Positions 27,229-37,486 of a stretch of DNA of 64,000 nucleotides are shown here, piece by piece. The translations under genes and the position numbers were made by a program. The notes under the pieces are model-generated. The model ran no database searches. It had not been told where the DNA came from and saw only the letters and a list, made by a program, of their open reading frames with translations. Source of the DNA: Tetramitus jugosus. Its lineage: Eukaryota > Heterolobosea > Eutetramitea > Acrasida > Vahlkampfiidae. Location: positions 248,001 to 312,000 of the forward strand of contig OW569376.1 of NCBI GenBank assembly GCA_937625935.1. Reading direction: 5' to 3'. Each line of letters starts with the position of its first letter. Position 1 is the stretch's first letter.

Positions 27229-28650
27229 TCAGGTTGTATCGGGCATCAAAATGGTACTCGAAGTATCCTCTGCGTCTAGCGTTTCATGATGATCTTCTAC
27301 AAATGAAGCTTGTTTTCGGTAATTGTGATAGGAGAGCAGAGTGGCAAGACTGTAAAAAAGAGTACTCCCAATCAAACATGTCCATAGAATGGTCATCGCC
27401 AGGTCCAAGGAGTTTGTCCAATCTGCAATCCAGCCAAACACAGTCGGTGAGGGAAAATCTCCCAAAACATGGATCAAAAGCAGTTCACAGCCAATAGCAA
27501 TATCCCTCAGCTCTGGATCAACACAAGTGATCAGGGCCATCATAGAGGGCGAAGTAAGAGCAAATAGAAACGTAATGGCCAATCCGAGGACGATAAATAC
27601 TGCAATGACCGATATGTTTCTCCAAGGAAAGATAGCATAACCCATCGGTACAGCTAAGCAGACGAACACTGTCGATATGAAACATCCCTGTGTCGTGATG
27701 ACATCCTCCTTGCGAGCTGATCTTCTCTGTACAAAGTCCAAAATAATACCTCCAAGAATTGTTCCAAATATGGATCCCACTAGGATGACTGCTGAGAATC
27801 CCACATTGGCCAGTACTAACTTCTTCTCCTCGCTCATTGTAGAAGATTTTAATCTATTGAATAACCAAGTAGGAGACCAGAAGGAAACAGCTCCCACGAC
27901 TGCTGTGTATTGAGCTTGAGCAAGGACATGAAGTATATACACTGGATTCTTGAACAAGGTAAGTGCGCTCTTCCAATTTAACCTCGCCTTCTTCGCTTGA
28001 TTTGGAGGTTGTCCCACTCGGGATCTCAGTGATATCACGCGAGCCTCCTCTATCGGAGACATATAGAGTATAATTGACAAACACACACCTATTACAAACT
28101 GAAGAAGAAAGATAGCTGACCATGGTGCAATAGAGACCATAAATCCTCCAGCCGTGTACCCGAGAGCAATTCCCACCGGCATTGCACCCTGTACGGCACT
28201 CTGGAAGCTACTTCTCAACTTTTCTGGTGAAATATCGTCCACTGCTGACATACAAAGGGGAATAAAGGCTGCTTCCCCGATGCCAATCAACGTTCTACTC
28301 GTCACAAATGCATAGTACGCCCAAATATCCTTCCTCCCTCGTGTAGTGTATCCCAAAAGAGCGCATATCAGGGATGCTAAGCTCCAAGTGAACACCCCAA
28401 AAGCCATGACTGATCCAACTCTGAATTTTGAAGCTATTGCTCCGAATATAGGACATGAAATCATGAAACCTATGACAAATGCACTCATAATTGCTCCAGA
28501 TTGAACATTTGACAGCTTTCCCCAATGAGTTTGCAAATGGTTCGGAAGGATCGCAGAGACCACTCCTCTGTCAAAGAATATCAGAGTCATCACAAATGTG
28601 AGAACAATGATCATTAGCTTTGGATACCGTACCAACAGATTGATCTTCAT
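27229..28650 (-). CDS. Major facilitator superfamily transporter, Spinster-like
   Basis: 473 residues from an ATG at 28648-28650, with about 12 hydrophobic segments. The first helix carries TLIFFDRGVVSAILP, equivalent to the YxDR motif of Spinster proteins. The loop between helices 2 and 3 reads GAIASKFRVGSVMAFG in the place of the MFS motif A, and helix 4 has TSRTLIGIGEAAFIP (the RxxxGxGE motif typical of SPNS and related organic anion carriers). GAMPVGIALGYTAGG follows in helix 5. The central loop (PIEEARVISLRSRVG) and the second half are typical. The C-terminus is cytoplasmic and charged. Spinster homologues in animals export lysosomal lysophospholipids, sphingosine 1-phosphate or sugars; the substrate here is unknown. 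Start and length agree with a complete gene. Confidence 0.85.
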   Translation of the reverse strand: MKINLLVRYPKLMIIVLTFVMTLIFFDRGVVSAILPNHLQTHWGKLSNVQSGAIMSAFVIGFMISCPIFGAIASKFRVGSVMAFGVFTWSLASLICALLGYTTRGRKDIWAYYAFVTSRTLIGIGEAAFIPLCMSAVDDISPEKLRSSFQSAVQGAMPVGIALGYTAGGFMVSIAPWSAIFLLQFVIGVCLSIILYMSPIEEARVISLRSRVGQPPNQAKKARLNWKSALTLFKNPVYILHVLAQAQYTAVVGAVSFWSPTWLFNRLKSSTMSEEKKLVLANVGFSAVILVGSIFGTILGGIILDFVQRRSARKEDVITTQGCFISTVFVCLAVPMGYAIFPWRNISVIAVFIVLGLAITFLFALTSPSMMALITCVDPELRDIAIGCELLLIHVLGDFPSPTVFGWIADWTNSLDLAMTILWTCLIGSTLFYSLATLLSYHNYRKQASFVEDHHETLDAEDTSSTILMPDTT

Positions 28651-28768
28651 TGTTTGATTTCATGGATACTGTTTGCTATCTCCACCGTCACAAACATGAC
28701 ATTGACAATTCAAAACTTCGTACCCCTTGCGCAGCTCGCACAACACAAAAAAAGAAGAATCGCAAGAA

Positions 28769-31372
28769 ATGCAAAGGCTTGTTCGATTTGTTCTCGGTTC
28801 ACCTCCTCCTCACACAGCATCACCCACTCTCGGATGCCCAAAACAGTTGTTCACTCAACTCGTTCAAAAACAGAAGCAGCAACTGCCCCACCTCCCTGCA
28901 GCAGCATCTTCAACCATCACGGTCAATCATCATCATGAGAGCGCACAAGGAAACAATCTCTCCACTATGAGCACATACGAGGACGAGTATAGCTTTATCA
29001 AGTCACACTCTGCCCAAAATCCATCAGCATCGCTCCTTCAATTCCAAAAGCAATGGCGCAAGCAGGACAAGTATTTTGAGAAAACAGCAAGTGATATGAT
29101 CCAATGGACAGTTGGTCAATTGGATGAAGTTCGTGATTCACTTACGCACAGCAACAGTAAATTGAAGAATAATGGTCATGGTAGTCTCTATCAGAATATG
29201 GCCATCTACCCTGATCATTGCTACTATTTTTCAATCTATGATCCAGAGTTGGTCATTGTTCGACTCCGGATTGAATGTATGCATCAGGATAATATTTTTG
29301 ATGATGAAGCAGTTATTAGGAACGAAGTGACAAGAGATAATGGAGAGGAAGATGACTTGGAGACAAAGATTTGGTCTGCTTACAAGGCACTATCAATGAA
29401 GCAACAGCGACAAAAGAATCAAAGTGATATTAACACTTACAACAATATAGAGCTGAATTATGGTAATGACAGAGTGAAAATGAGTGTACAAGTAGTGTTT
29501 GATAAAAATCGATTGATCAATCAGTTGAAAACGCGATGGATAGCTGGAGGTAAGAAAGATCATGTTACGATGCCATCGGATGCTGTTTCTATCAGTCCAG
29601 ATCAAACGTTGTTAGCATACAAGTACAAGTTTGGAGCGAATCGTTTGATTGAAATTGTGCATATACCAACTCAGCAAGTGATTGACCGAATTGCTATGCC
29701 TCAGATCATATCTGGAATGGAGTTTAGTAATGACTCTAGCCGAATTTATTATACGATCGAAAATGATAATCATCGACCTTATCGTGTCATGTCTCACAAG
29801 TTGATTACTATGAGTGAAACATTGAAGAACAACGAAAAAGATGAGATTCTGCTCGACGAACCTGATGAATCGTTTTATTTGGAGTTGTATCGAACAAAGG
29901 ATCACCAATGTTTGTTTATAAACTCTGGTAACAGAGCAACGAGCGAGTGTTTTATTATCAATGAGAGTGAAAACAAGGTAAATTTACTTAAGCAGCGAAA
30001 GACTGGCGAACTATTTTTCCCAGAGCACCACAATGGATCAATATATGCCGTAACAAACTGCGATAACGCTACAAATCTTCAACTGGTGAAACTGGAAATT
30101 AACAGCTCTCCATCTAGCATTGAATATTCTGTAATTATTCCAGCAAGAAATGATATCAGGATTGATGATATCGAAGTTTTTGATAATTACCTTCTCCTAT
30201 ACGAGAAAAAGTTTGGATTAGATCAAATTCGAGTCATTCACATGAACCAACAATATGATAACTACGTGGTCAATGTACCTGAATGCTCCAATATTCATCA
30301 CTTGATCAATAGACGATTCTCTTCCAAACTACTATTTATTAATCTGGATTCGATTGTTCACCACGAAAAATTGCATTTGTTGAATCTTGAAGACAAATCA
30401 CTTAAGCCGATTGAGCCTGAGACGCTGAACAGTCCTTCGAACGATTTTGTTGTTAATCAAGTGAAAGTTAAGTCGACAAACTCCTCGGTTGAAATCCCTC
30501 TGGTTATCGCCCATCACAAGAACATTAAGTTAGATGGTAACAATCCTTGTCTAATTATTGCATATGGCGCATATGGACATGCGACTGATTTATCGTTTGA
30601 GATGCAAAAGCTTTTCTTGCTTCACAATAACTTTGTGATTGCGTTTCCTCAAGTTCGTGGAGGTGGTGATGGAGATATCAACTGGCACAAGGATGGAAGT
30701 TTATTGAACAAGAAGAATTCATTCAGTGATTTTAATGATTGTGTGAGATATCTGGTGCAGAACAAATATACAAACCCATCTCTCGTCTGTGCCAAGGGAG
30801 TAAGTGCCGGTGGTATGCTTGTGGCAACGAGTTCACTGTGTCATCCTGAGTTTTATCGATCAATAGTACTCAAGGTCCCATTCTTGGATGTTACCACAAC
30901 AATGCTTGATAAGTCATTGCCTCTCACGGGTATGTGCACTCTGATTTTCACTGACCGTACTTATTACTCTTACTGACCCATTTACTTTGTAGAGTTGGAA
31001 TCAGATGAATGGGGAGATCCAACACAAAGCAAAGCATATTTTGATTGTATCCAATCATACTCACCCTACGAGCTCCTCCGTACAGTCAGTGAAGTCAACC
31101 AGCTTCCTCATATGTACATCTCGGTGGCAATGAAAGATTTTCATGTTCCTAGTTGGCAGGTGTTCAAGTACGTTGCCAGGTTGACAAGGCGAATGCGAGA
31201 GCAACGGGCCGAGACACCTCTGATCGCTTGCAAAATTCTGGACCACGCTGAACATGGTGATGATGCTGGCAAGAATGGAACACATGAAAACATTGCATCA
31301 GAGTATGCCTTCATCTTTGCGAGTCTTGGAATACAACCCGAACCATGGCCATACAACAATTTGGAATCATGA
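28769..31372 (+). CDS. Serine peptidase of family S9A (oligopeptidase B/prolyl oligopeptidase-like)
   Basis: Exons 28769-30929 and 30993-31372 (63-nt intron, GTATGT...TTTGTAG) give 846 residues. The ATG at 28769 is the first in the frame; 14 more codons upstream lack one. The N-terminal half (to about 560) is a beta-propeller, with YDPELVIVRLRIE and similar strands. The catalytic domain contains IAYGAYGHA, FPQVRGGGDGDINWH and the nucleophile Ser 679 in KGVSAGGML. Exon 2 starts ESDEWGDP, as in oligopeptidase B, and supplies Asp 769 (MKDFHVPSW) and probable His 808 (AEHGDD). Such enzymes cut short peptides after basic residues or proline. The first 40 residues (MQRLVRFVLGSPPP) could be a leader. 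The usual GHGG around the histidine reads EHGDDAG, a modest departure. Confidence 0.85.
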
Positions 31373-31827
31373 GACATGTTGATTGAGATTCAGACTTGTT
31401 TTATTTCAATGTAAAAAAACCAATGAGACATAACAAGAGGTGAACAACTCACTGCTGTGCGAAACAATGAGTAGTATCTAATCCCATATTATCATAGATA
31501 TCATCATGGTAATGACCAACTTTCTAGGGTAGTGTCAACCTGATTCAGGTCAAACAACCAAGAAAGTATCGAGAGTGCCAGAGTTTAACGGAAAAAAAAC
31601 ATTGCTGGGCAACCCTCCTCATGTTCATCCATTCCAAATAAACTTGTTAACTTGTGAGTCATCAAGTGTGTGCATGCTTGTGTGACATCATACCATATTT
31701 CCTACTACTGCTACTTCTCATCTTTGCTATAAATGTAAAAGATTCAAAAAACAACTCGATCATCATATCTTCCTTCGAACCATCCACTACTAACCCGTAC
31801 CGTACCCGCAAAAAAAGACAAGCACAT
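31373..31827. other. Intergenic region between the S9 peptidase and the Ser/Asn-rich gene
   Basis: 455 bp between convergent genes. It is AT-rich with scattered CATCATGG-like and TTGTTAACTTGTGAGTCATCAAG stretches. No gene, structured RNA or repeat can be supported. Confidence 0.5.
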
Positions 31828-33291
31828 TTACAGAATGTCCTTCATCTTTTTCTGGATCGACACCTTCTTCCCATGCTTGTACAGTGAAAAATCAGATCGA
31901 TTGGTCATCAAGTGCGGAGGCAAAAACTTTGCACCACCGACAACACCACCACCAGCATCATCATTGTCATCATCCTCGACATCTCCCGCATCGGCACCAT
32001 GTGAATAAAATGGAGAAGAAGATGCTTCATCGTCATTGATCGCATTCATGTTGGATCTCTTGGAAGAGTGCATACTTGTTCCTTTTCCAATATGAATACT
32101 CTTACTATTATTATTCATCGTATTGTCATTATTCATCTTTTGATGATGATTCATTCGATATTGAATCATTCTTCGAGAGACATCTGGTTTCAATGATTGA
32201 CCATCCATGGATCCAAACAAGAAGGCATCATCATCATCATAACCATAGTCAAACTGTGAATCCACCATTGATCCACCCATGAATGATGAAGCTACTGATG
32301 ATGATGACGATGACTCCATCATTGATGATGACAGTCCATGCATACTGCTGTTGCTCAAGCTTTTACTATTATTGTTGTTGTTGTTGTTGACAGAGATGGG
32401 TGATGACTTGTTGTTTGAGATGGGGACAGGCATGGACTTGTTCACTACATTCATACTTGTATTGTTACTATTGTCCGATTCTGAAAGTCTTCTCTTTATA
32501 TTGGTTTGTTGTTGCTGTTGTTGTTGTTGTTGATCCAAAATTTCCATTTGTTGTTGCTCAATCAATCTTGTTTTAATGGGAGAATTGAGATTGAGTGAAG
32601 AAAAGTAACGTGCCTTAATATTTCTATAATTGTTTGGTTGTGGTTGCTGTTGTTGTTGTGAAGAAGACATAGGGTTGTTATTGGATGAGTGATAAGAACC
32701 AACAGTAGTAGTAGTCGTAGCACTAGTAGCAACTGATGATGATGATGATGATGTCTGTATCCAGAGACTTTGAAGACTTGAACTCTGCTTCATCATGTTG
32801 TTATGGTTGTTGTGGTTATTGTTGTCAGAGCTTCTTCTTCTTGTTGTTGTTGATTGATCATCATCACCATGTTGAACACTACTAGAGTGGAAATTACTAG
32901 ACAATAGACTTGTCTTACCACTACTACTCATGTTATTGCTGCTACCACTACTATTATTATTATTATCATTGTTGATTTGAGAAGTTGTTTTTGGTTGTTT
33001 TTTTTGTATGATAAATGAGGAGGGTGATGAAGAAGAAGTAGTAGGTGATGATGATGACAATTGATTACTACTGCTATTGTTATTTTGATGATGAGTACCA
33101 CTACTACCACCTATCGTATTACTGTTACTGTTATTATTATTAGTATTATTGGTAGAGGTGTGTGATAAGTAAGAGGATGATGAGGATGAGGATGAGTAGC
33201 GATGAATGGGCATTGATGAGCTCATTGAGCTTGCGGCATTGGATGAATGTTGACTCGTGTTCATTGCCAGTGACTTTAATGTATTCTTCAT
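31828..33291 (-). CDS. Ser/Asn-rich protein of unknown function
   Basis: 487 residues from an ATG at 33289-33291, with a clear stop and no competing frame, so it is accepted as coding despite low complexity. More than half the residues are Ser or Asn, in runs (SSSSSSSYL, NNNNSNSN, SSNNNN), with a Gln run near 265. Better conserved-looking islands are YRNIKARYFSSLNLNSPIK, SRRMIQYRMNHHQKM, an acidic SFDYGYDDDDAFLFG segment and the last 35 residues, KFLPPHLMTNRSDFSLYKH then KKVSIQKKMKDIL. This C-terminal island is the likeliest functional part. Nothing identifies a family. Such Ser/Asn-rich regulators are common in amoebozoan and heterolobosean genomes, which favours a signalling or transcription role only loosely. 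Confidence 0.65.
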   Translation of the reverse strand: MKNTLKSLAMNTSQHSSNAASSMSSSMPIHRYSSSSSSSSYLSHTSTNNTNNNNSNSNTIGGSSGTHHQNNNSSSNQLSSSSPTTSSSSPSSFIIQKKQPKTTSQINNDNNNNSSGSSNNMSSSGKTSLLSSNFHSSSVQHGDDDQSTTTRRRSSDNNNHNNHNNMMKQSSSLQSLWIQTSSSSSSVATSATTTTTVGSYHSSNNNPMSSSQQQQQPQPNNYRNIKARYFSSLNLNSPIKTRLIEQQQMEILDQQQQQQQQQTNIKRRLSESDNSNNTSMNVVNKSMPVPISNNKSSPISVNNNNNNNSKSLSNSSMHGLSSSMMESSSSSSVASSFMGGSMVDSQFDYGYDDDDAFLFGSMDGQSLKPDVSRRMIQYRMNHHQKMNNDNTMNNNSKSIHIGKGTSMHSSKRSNMNAINDDEASSSPFYSHGADAGDVEDDDNDDAGGGVVGGAKFLPPHLMTNRSDFSLYKHGKKVSIQKKMKDIL

Positions 33292-34018
33292 TCACACCAA
33301 GATGAAAGGGAAAAAAAATGGTGTGTTTGTTGACAAAGAGAAAATGCGTTCGGTTTTTTTTGTCTCTGAAAAAAAACTGTTCTCTCTCTAGTATTGTTTT
33401 AGTTGGTCGCTTGTGTTACTTTGTACGAATAATCAATTGGAAAGTGCGGGTCTGGAAGTGAAAATTGATTCCCTCGAAAGTTGTGAATGCGCTCCGGGTT
33501 TTGAAGTGTTTGATTTTTGCTGTTTTTTTGGTTGTGAATTTCTAATTCGTTTTGTGCCTTGACCCGGCAAACCAGGTAGAAATTCAATCAATTGTCCCAA
33601 AATAAGTCATCTCTTCAATAGTCCGCATTCAATTTTTAGTCTCACCAATCCAAAAAAACACGTTTTGATAATATGTAAGGATGACAAGGAATGCTTTTGT
33701 AATGATAGGAGAGCCGATACAACGAAAGAAGAAACACAAGATGGTCAAAACAACTTGTTTAAGATTTTGCAGTGTGCTTCAAAATGTGTTGACTGATAGA
33801 TCAAACGGTGCACAATCTACAATAAAAATTCATGCCAGCCCATGTTTGCCATTTGAAACCAAAACAATGATTAAGATGACACAAAGAGTGTTCACAACGA
33901 ACTGCGTACATTACATAGATTATTGTTTTATACAACCCAAATGGAATCAAAATAAATCATCGACCATTTCCTCTTGTTTGTTTGGTATCATCGTTCACGC
34001 ATGACAAAAAAATGACAT
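33292..34018. other. Intergenic region with no supported gene
   Basis: 727 bp. An open frame of 107 codons with an ATG at 33681 (plus strand) is present, but its sequence has no domain and unusual Cys/Ile composition, so I do not call it a gene. The left part is a promoter-like region for the Ser/Asn-rich gene and the right part carries the 3' end of the mitochondrial protein gene. Polypyrimidine stretches near 33340-33370 are the only notable feature. Confidence 0.5.
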
Positions 34019-34282
34019 TTAATGTTCTTGAGGTTTGTTGTCAACAACAACGACGGTTTGTTCTGGAGCAGAGCCAGAGTATCTCTTGAAGGCAGCAAGT
34101 CCCATAATTACGCTGAAAATGATGATTGCACGCATAGACATTGGGACGCTTCCTCGAGTGTCAACAGGCTCTCCGTGATGATGGTGATCATCAGAGGCAA
34201 ATCTCTTTTGTGTAGAGGAGACGACTCTTTGGAATCTTGAGTTTCTGGAAGCAAAAGTAGAAAGTGTCTTTCTGATAAACAT
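34019..34282 (-). CDS. Small mitochondrial single-pass membrane protein
   Basis: 87 residues from an ATG at 34280-34282. The N-terminus MFIRKTLSTFASRNSRFQRV has Arg and Lys spaced with Ser and hydrophobics and no acidic residue to position 30, ending before KRFAS, a typical mitochondrial presequence with a plausible cleavage site. A His-rich patch (DDHHHHGEP) follows, then a hydrophobic span (MRAIIIFSVIMGLAAFK, about residues 50-66) and a short tail (DNKPQEH). This matches single-span accessory subunits of respiratory complexes or TIM/TOM proteins in size and layout, but no family can be named. It is on the minus strand, divergent from AP-3 mu at 34538. Confidence 0.7.
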   Translation of the reverse strand: MFIRKTLSTFASRNSRFQRVVSSTQKRFASDDHHHHGEPVDTRGSVPMSMRAIIIFSVIMGLAAFKRYSGSAPEQTVVVVDNKPQEH

Positions 34283-34537
34283 TTTTTGGGGGCGAATAGG
34301 TGGATGTTGATGCGTTTGTGTGCAAATGTTTGATTAGCGAGTTGACTGTCGGCCAATGAAAAAACATTGTAAAGTTAGTCCGTTTGTCGTGGAAAAAGGA
34401 CTTCCATTGCGAGAGATTCTCCTCCCGTCTCTCGTCCAACACGCAAATCCACCCACCAAAGAAGAAAAACAAAAAATTCTCTATTGTGGTCATCACACAA
34501 AAAACCAACAAACGAAACTATACATACAGAATTAAAA

Positions 34538-35936
34538 ATGTTGAATTCCCTGTTCATCATCACCAGACAAGGTGAAATTCTAATTGAAAGACATTATCGT
34601 GGTCTCGTGAGTCGAACCGTTGTCGAATCATTCTTCACTCAACATGTACAGAAACATAGCAGAATACAAGACGTTCCACCAGTCATCTCCTCATCCAAAC
34701 ACTATGTGATTCACATTTTTAGAAACGATCTCTTTTTTGTTGGTGTTGTTCAACAAGAATCACCACCACTGTTGATTCTTGAATTGTTGCATCGCATTGT
34801 TGATACATTGAAAGAGTACATGAGTGTATTGAGCGAAGAATCAATCAAGCAACACTTTGTTACTATTTATCAGGTATGTTGATTATTGTTCATTTTGTTT
34901 GATGTTGTACAAAGTAAAATGCTAATCATTTATATTTATATACACATACACATGAACAAAACATCACTACTAGTTGTTGGATGAATTGATTGACAATGGT
35001 TATCCAATGACTACCGAGATTAGTCTATTGAAGGATTTGGTCAAAGTGCCTCAGAGTGTCATGAAATCAGTGGTCGACACTGCCATAAACTTGAAGACGA
35101 GTGGTGGAACTGGTCGTTCACCTGTTCCATGGCGCAAACTAGGCATCAAATATGCCAACAATGAAATCTTTTTTGACTTTGTGGAGAGCATGACCTGTAT
35201 AGTAGATGTCAATGGACTCAGCACACTGTGTGAAATCAATGGAAATGTTCATGTCAATTGTAAACTGAGTGGAATGCCTGATTTGTTGCTCCAATTCAAG
35301 GATGCTTCCATCATTGAAGATGCATCGTTCCATCCATGTGTGCGCTATGCGAGATATGATCAAGATCGATCCATCTCCTTTGTTCCACCAGATGGCGAGT
35401 TTGATTTGATGCAATACCGTATCACTTCTGTTCCCATGTCACCCATCTACTGTCGACCTCAATTGAGTTTCTCTGATGATGGAACACGAGGCAATGTAAA
35501 TATCATGTTGGGTCTGAGGCACACCATGGGTAAGGCATTGGAGGAGGTGCGAGTCGAAATACCATTGCCCGCACTCGAATCCCAATCACTCAACGTCTCA
35601 CAGGGCACTGTTGTCTACGATGCAAAGAATAGAGTGTTGAGATGGAACGTTGGTAAAATGTCTCCCAATGACAAGACATCCAATCCAAGCATCAGTGGTC
35701 AATTGAACCTACCATTGCCAAAGAAATTGGGTGATGATCAACATTCATCAGCATCAGCAGACGGCAAAGTATCCAGAAATGGACCGAGTGCAGTCGCTGT
35801 TCACTTTAAGCTCAACACTGTACCATTGAGTGGCATCAAGGTGGAATCTGTTCAGCTAAAGTCGGAAAAGTACAAGCCATACAAGGGTGTTCGCTATTGG
35901 ACAACATCTGGTAATTTTGAAGTGAGAACCAATTAA
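34538..35936 (+). CDS. AP3M: AP-3 adaptor complex mu subunit
   Basis: Two exons, 34538-34873 and 34974-35936 (100-nt intron, GTATGT...TACTAG), give 432 residues, the usual AP3M size. The start MLNSLFIITRQGEILIERHY and VPPVISSSKHYVIHI, FFVGVVQQESPPLLILELL resemble the longin-like domain; the joining codon gives YQ-LLDELIDNGYPMTTE. The mu homology domain has PWRKLGIKYANNEIFFDFVE, KLSGMPDLLLQF, SFHPCVRYARYD, ISFVPPDGEFDL and KPYKGVRYW. These agree with AP-3 mu rather than AP-1, AP-2 or AP-4. AP-3 sorts cargo from early endosomes to lysosomes and lysosome-related vesicles. The middle region carries a short Asp/Ser-rich insertion (GDDQHSSASADG). Confidence 0.95.
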
Positions 35937-36062
35937 ATCGTCATGAATCACAATTAAGTAAAACAACAAAACAACATGAGATACATGTGTCGCATCTTTA
36001 CTTAATAGATCCATTCACAACAATCAATTCAAAAAAAAACATAACAAGTAAGACAAATGTGT

Positions 36063-36740
36063 TTATCTGAGTGAGTTGAATTCAGGATCAAATTGCTTGA
36101 GCGTACGTATCCTCTTCCAGTCCTTTGCTCTCATAATCTTATTCTTTCCACTATTCTTCTTCAATGAGGACTGCTTCTGCGGCTTGTGCAACTGTTCCTT
36201 AATCTTTTGTTCAATCTTTGCTTGTCTTCGTTGTTCAATCTTCCGCAACTCAACCTTTCTCTCTTCTTCAATATCAGCCTTGATCTTTGTCTCCAGTTTC
36301 TTCATCTCCATTCTCTCCATTCTCTGTCTCACATTTGCACTGTATGTTCTCTTGAGAGACTCTGGTTTTCTTTCTGATGCCTTTTGACCAGGTTTTCTCC
36401 AGAATTTTCCAGCAATACCAAAACCTCTGACACTGGTGGATGTTTCTTCATTTGTGGTTTCGGTGGTGGTGGTGGTGGTTGTGGTTGTTGTTGTTGTTGG
36501 TGGTGTGGTAGTGGTGGTTGGTGTTGGTGCAATGGTTGTTATTGGAGTGGATTCATTTGTGGTTTTTGTTTGTTTTGTACTCTTCTTCTTGTTGTTTTTC
36601 TTTGTGGTTGTTGGAGTGGTGGTAGTGGTTTCGACTACGACTGCTGCTACTGCTGCTTCTGCTTCCTTTTGTTCAAGGTCAACCTTTTGTTTCTTGTTGG
36701 GTGTTTGACTCTTGGAGGATGACTTTGTTCGTTTGGCCAT
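36063..36740 (-). CDS. CGR1/CCDC86-like nucleolar protein
   Basis: 225 residues from an ATG at 36738-36740. The first half is basic (MAKRTKSSSKSQTPNKKQKV, a strong nuclear signal) followed by Thr runs. The second half holds GKFWRKPGQKASERKPESL, then a helix SLKRTYSANVRQRMERMEMK and KAD-IEEERKVELRKIEQRR, ending KNKIMRAKDWKRIRTLKQFD. A W-R/K start followed by a long Arg/Lys/Glu helix and basic tail matches the Cgr1/CCDC86 family, which acts in 60S ribosome assembly in the nucleolus. The Thr insert (TTTTTPTTTKK and others) is encoded by a low-complexity stretch. The identity is probable but based on composition as well as pattern. It is divergent from the RasGEF gene. Confidence 0.6.
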   Translation of the reverse strand: MAKRTKSSSKSQTPNKKQKVDLEQKEAEAAVAAVVVETTTTTPTTTKKNNKKKSTKQTKTTNESTPITTIAPTPTTTTTPPTTTTTTTTTTTTETTNEETSTSVRGFGIAGKFWRKPGQKASERKPESLKRTYSANVRQRMERMEMKKLETKIKADIEEERKVELRKIEQRRQAKIEQKIKEQLHKPQKQSSLKKNSGKNKIMRAKDWKRIRTLKQFDPEFNSLR

Positions 36741-37214
36741 TGTTGCGGTGTGATGAAATTGGTATTATTGGTGAATTGTGGTTGTTGTGTGGAAAACAAG
36801 TGCTTGTGAGTGAAAATTGTGTGTTCAATTTTTTTCTTCATCATGTTCAATCGATTTCAAGATCGTTCACCAAAGCGGAAAATAGAGAGTTCAATGAGTC
36901 GTTTTGAAAGATGACGTTTATGACATGGATGGTGTCGCAAACTTGAAACTCACTCCACTCGTCCAACAAACACTCTTTCGTCTAAGCGACTACTACTTAT
37001 AAAAGGACAACACACTCTCAAGAGAACATACACCCTTCTCTCTTGCCACACAGAAGAATCCCCCACAAACACCCAACCAACCAAATCACCCATTTTTTTC
37101 TTCTTCTTGAAAAAGTACCACACTACTCTGAGAAGCAACTTGCACAGTAATAATAATTGAGTGTGTGAGTGTGTGTTAGTTACGTCCGTCTACTAAAAAA
37201 AACAACACACAAAA
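36741..37214. other. Divergent promoter region of the CGR1-like and RasGEF genes
   Basis: 474 bp, with the TATA-like box at 36998-37005 and a pyrimidine-rich leader before the RasGEF ATG. A run CTCTTGCCACACAG near 37040 could be a 5' untranslated-region splice acceptor. No RNA gene or repeat is seen. Confidence 0.5.
36998..37005 (+). promoter_or_regulatory. TATA-like box upstream of the RasGEF gene
   Basis: TATAAAAG lies 210 bp before the RasGEF ATG (37215). The word is a good TATA box, and the distance leaves room for a leader. Function is inferred from sequence only. Confidence 0.4.
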
Positions 37215-37451
37215 ATGACCATTGAAACCAACAATAAAACAACAGAAGATGAAGATAGAGAAGCAGAGGAAGAGCTGCGCCAATATCAGAGAAGCAGAAG
37301 CATCAAACAAGAGGAGGATGAAGATGAGCGATTGAACAGAATGAACGAATATGCTCAGAGAGCTGCTCAATTGATGAAACAACAACATCAAAACGATGAT
37401 GATGACGATGGTGATGATGAAGAAGACAACAATCATCATCACACTCACAAC

Positions 37452-37486
<35 letters not shown>

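Noticed and set aside
32500-32535. Tandem TTG/CAA tracts resembling CRISPR or mobile repeats
   Set aside because: They are codon runs for Gln or Asn in a coding frame, with no spacers or terminal repeats.
33681-34004. 107-codon open frame on the plus strand
   Set aside because: It has no recognisable domain or conserved composition and lies in a gap with no other evidence of a gene.
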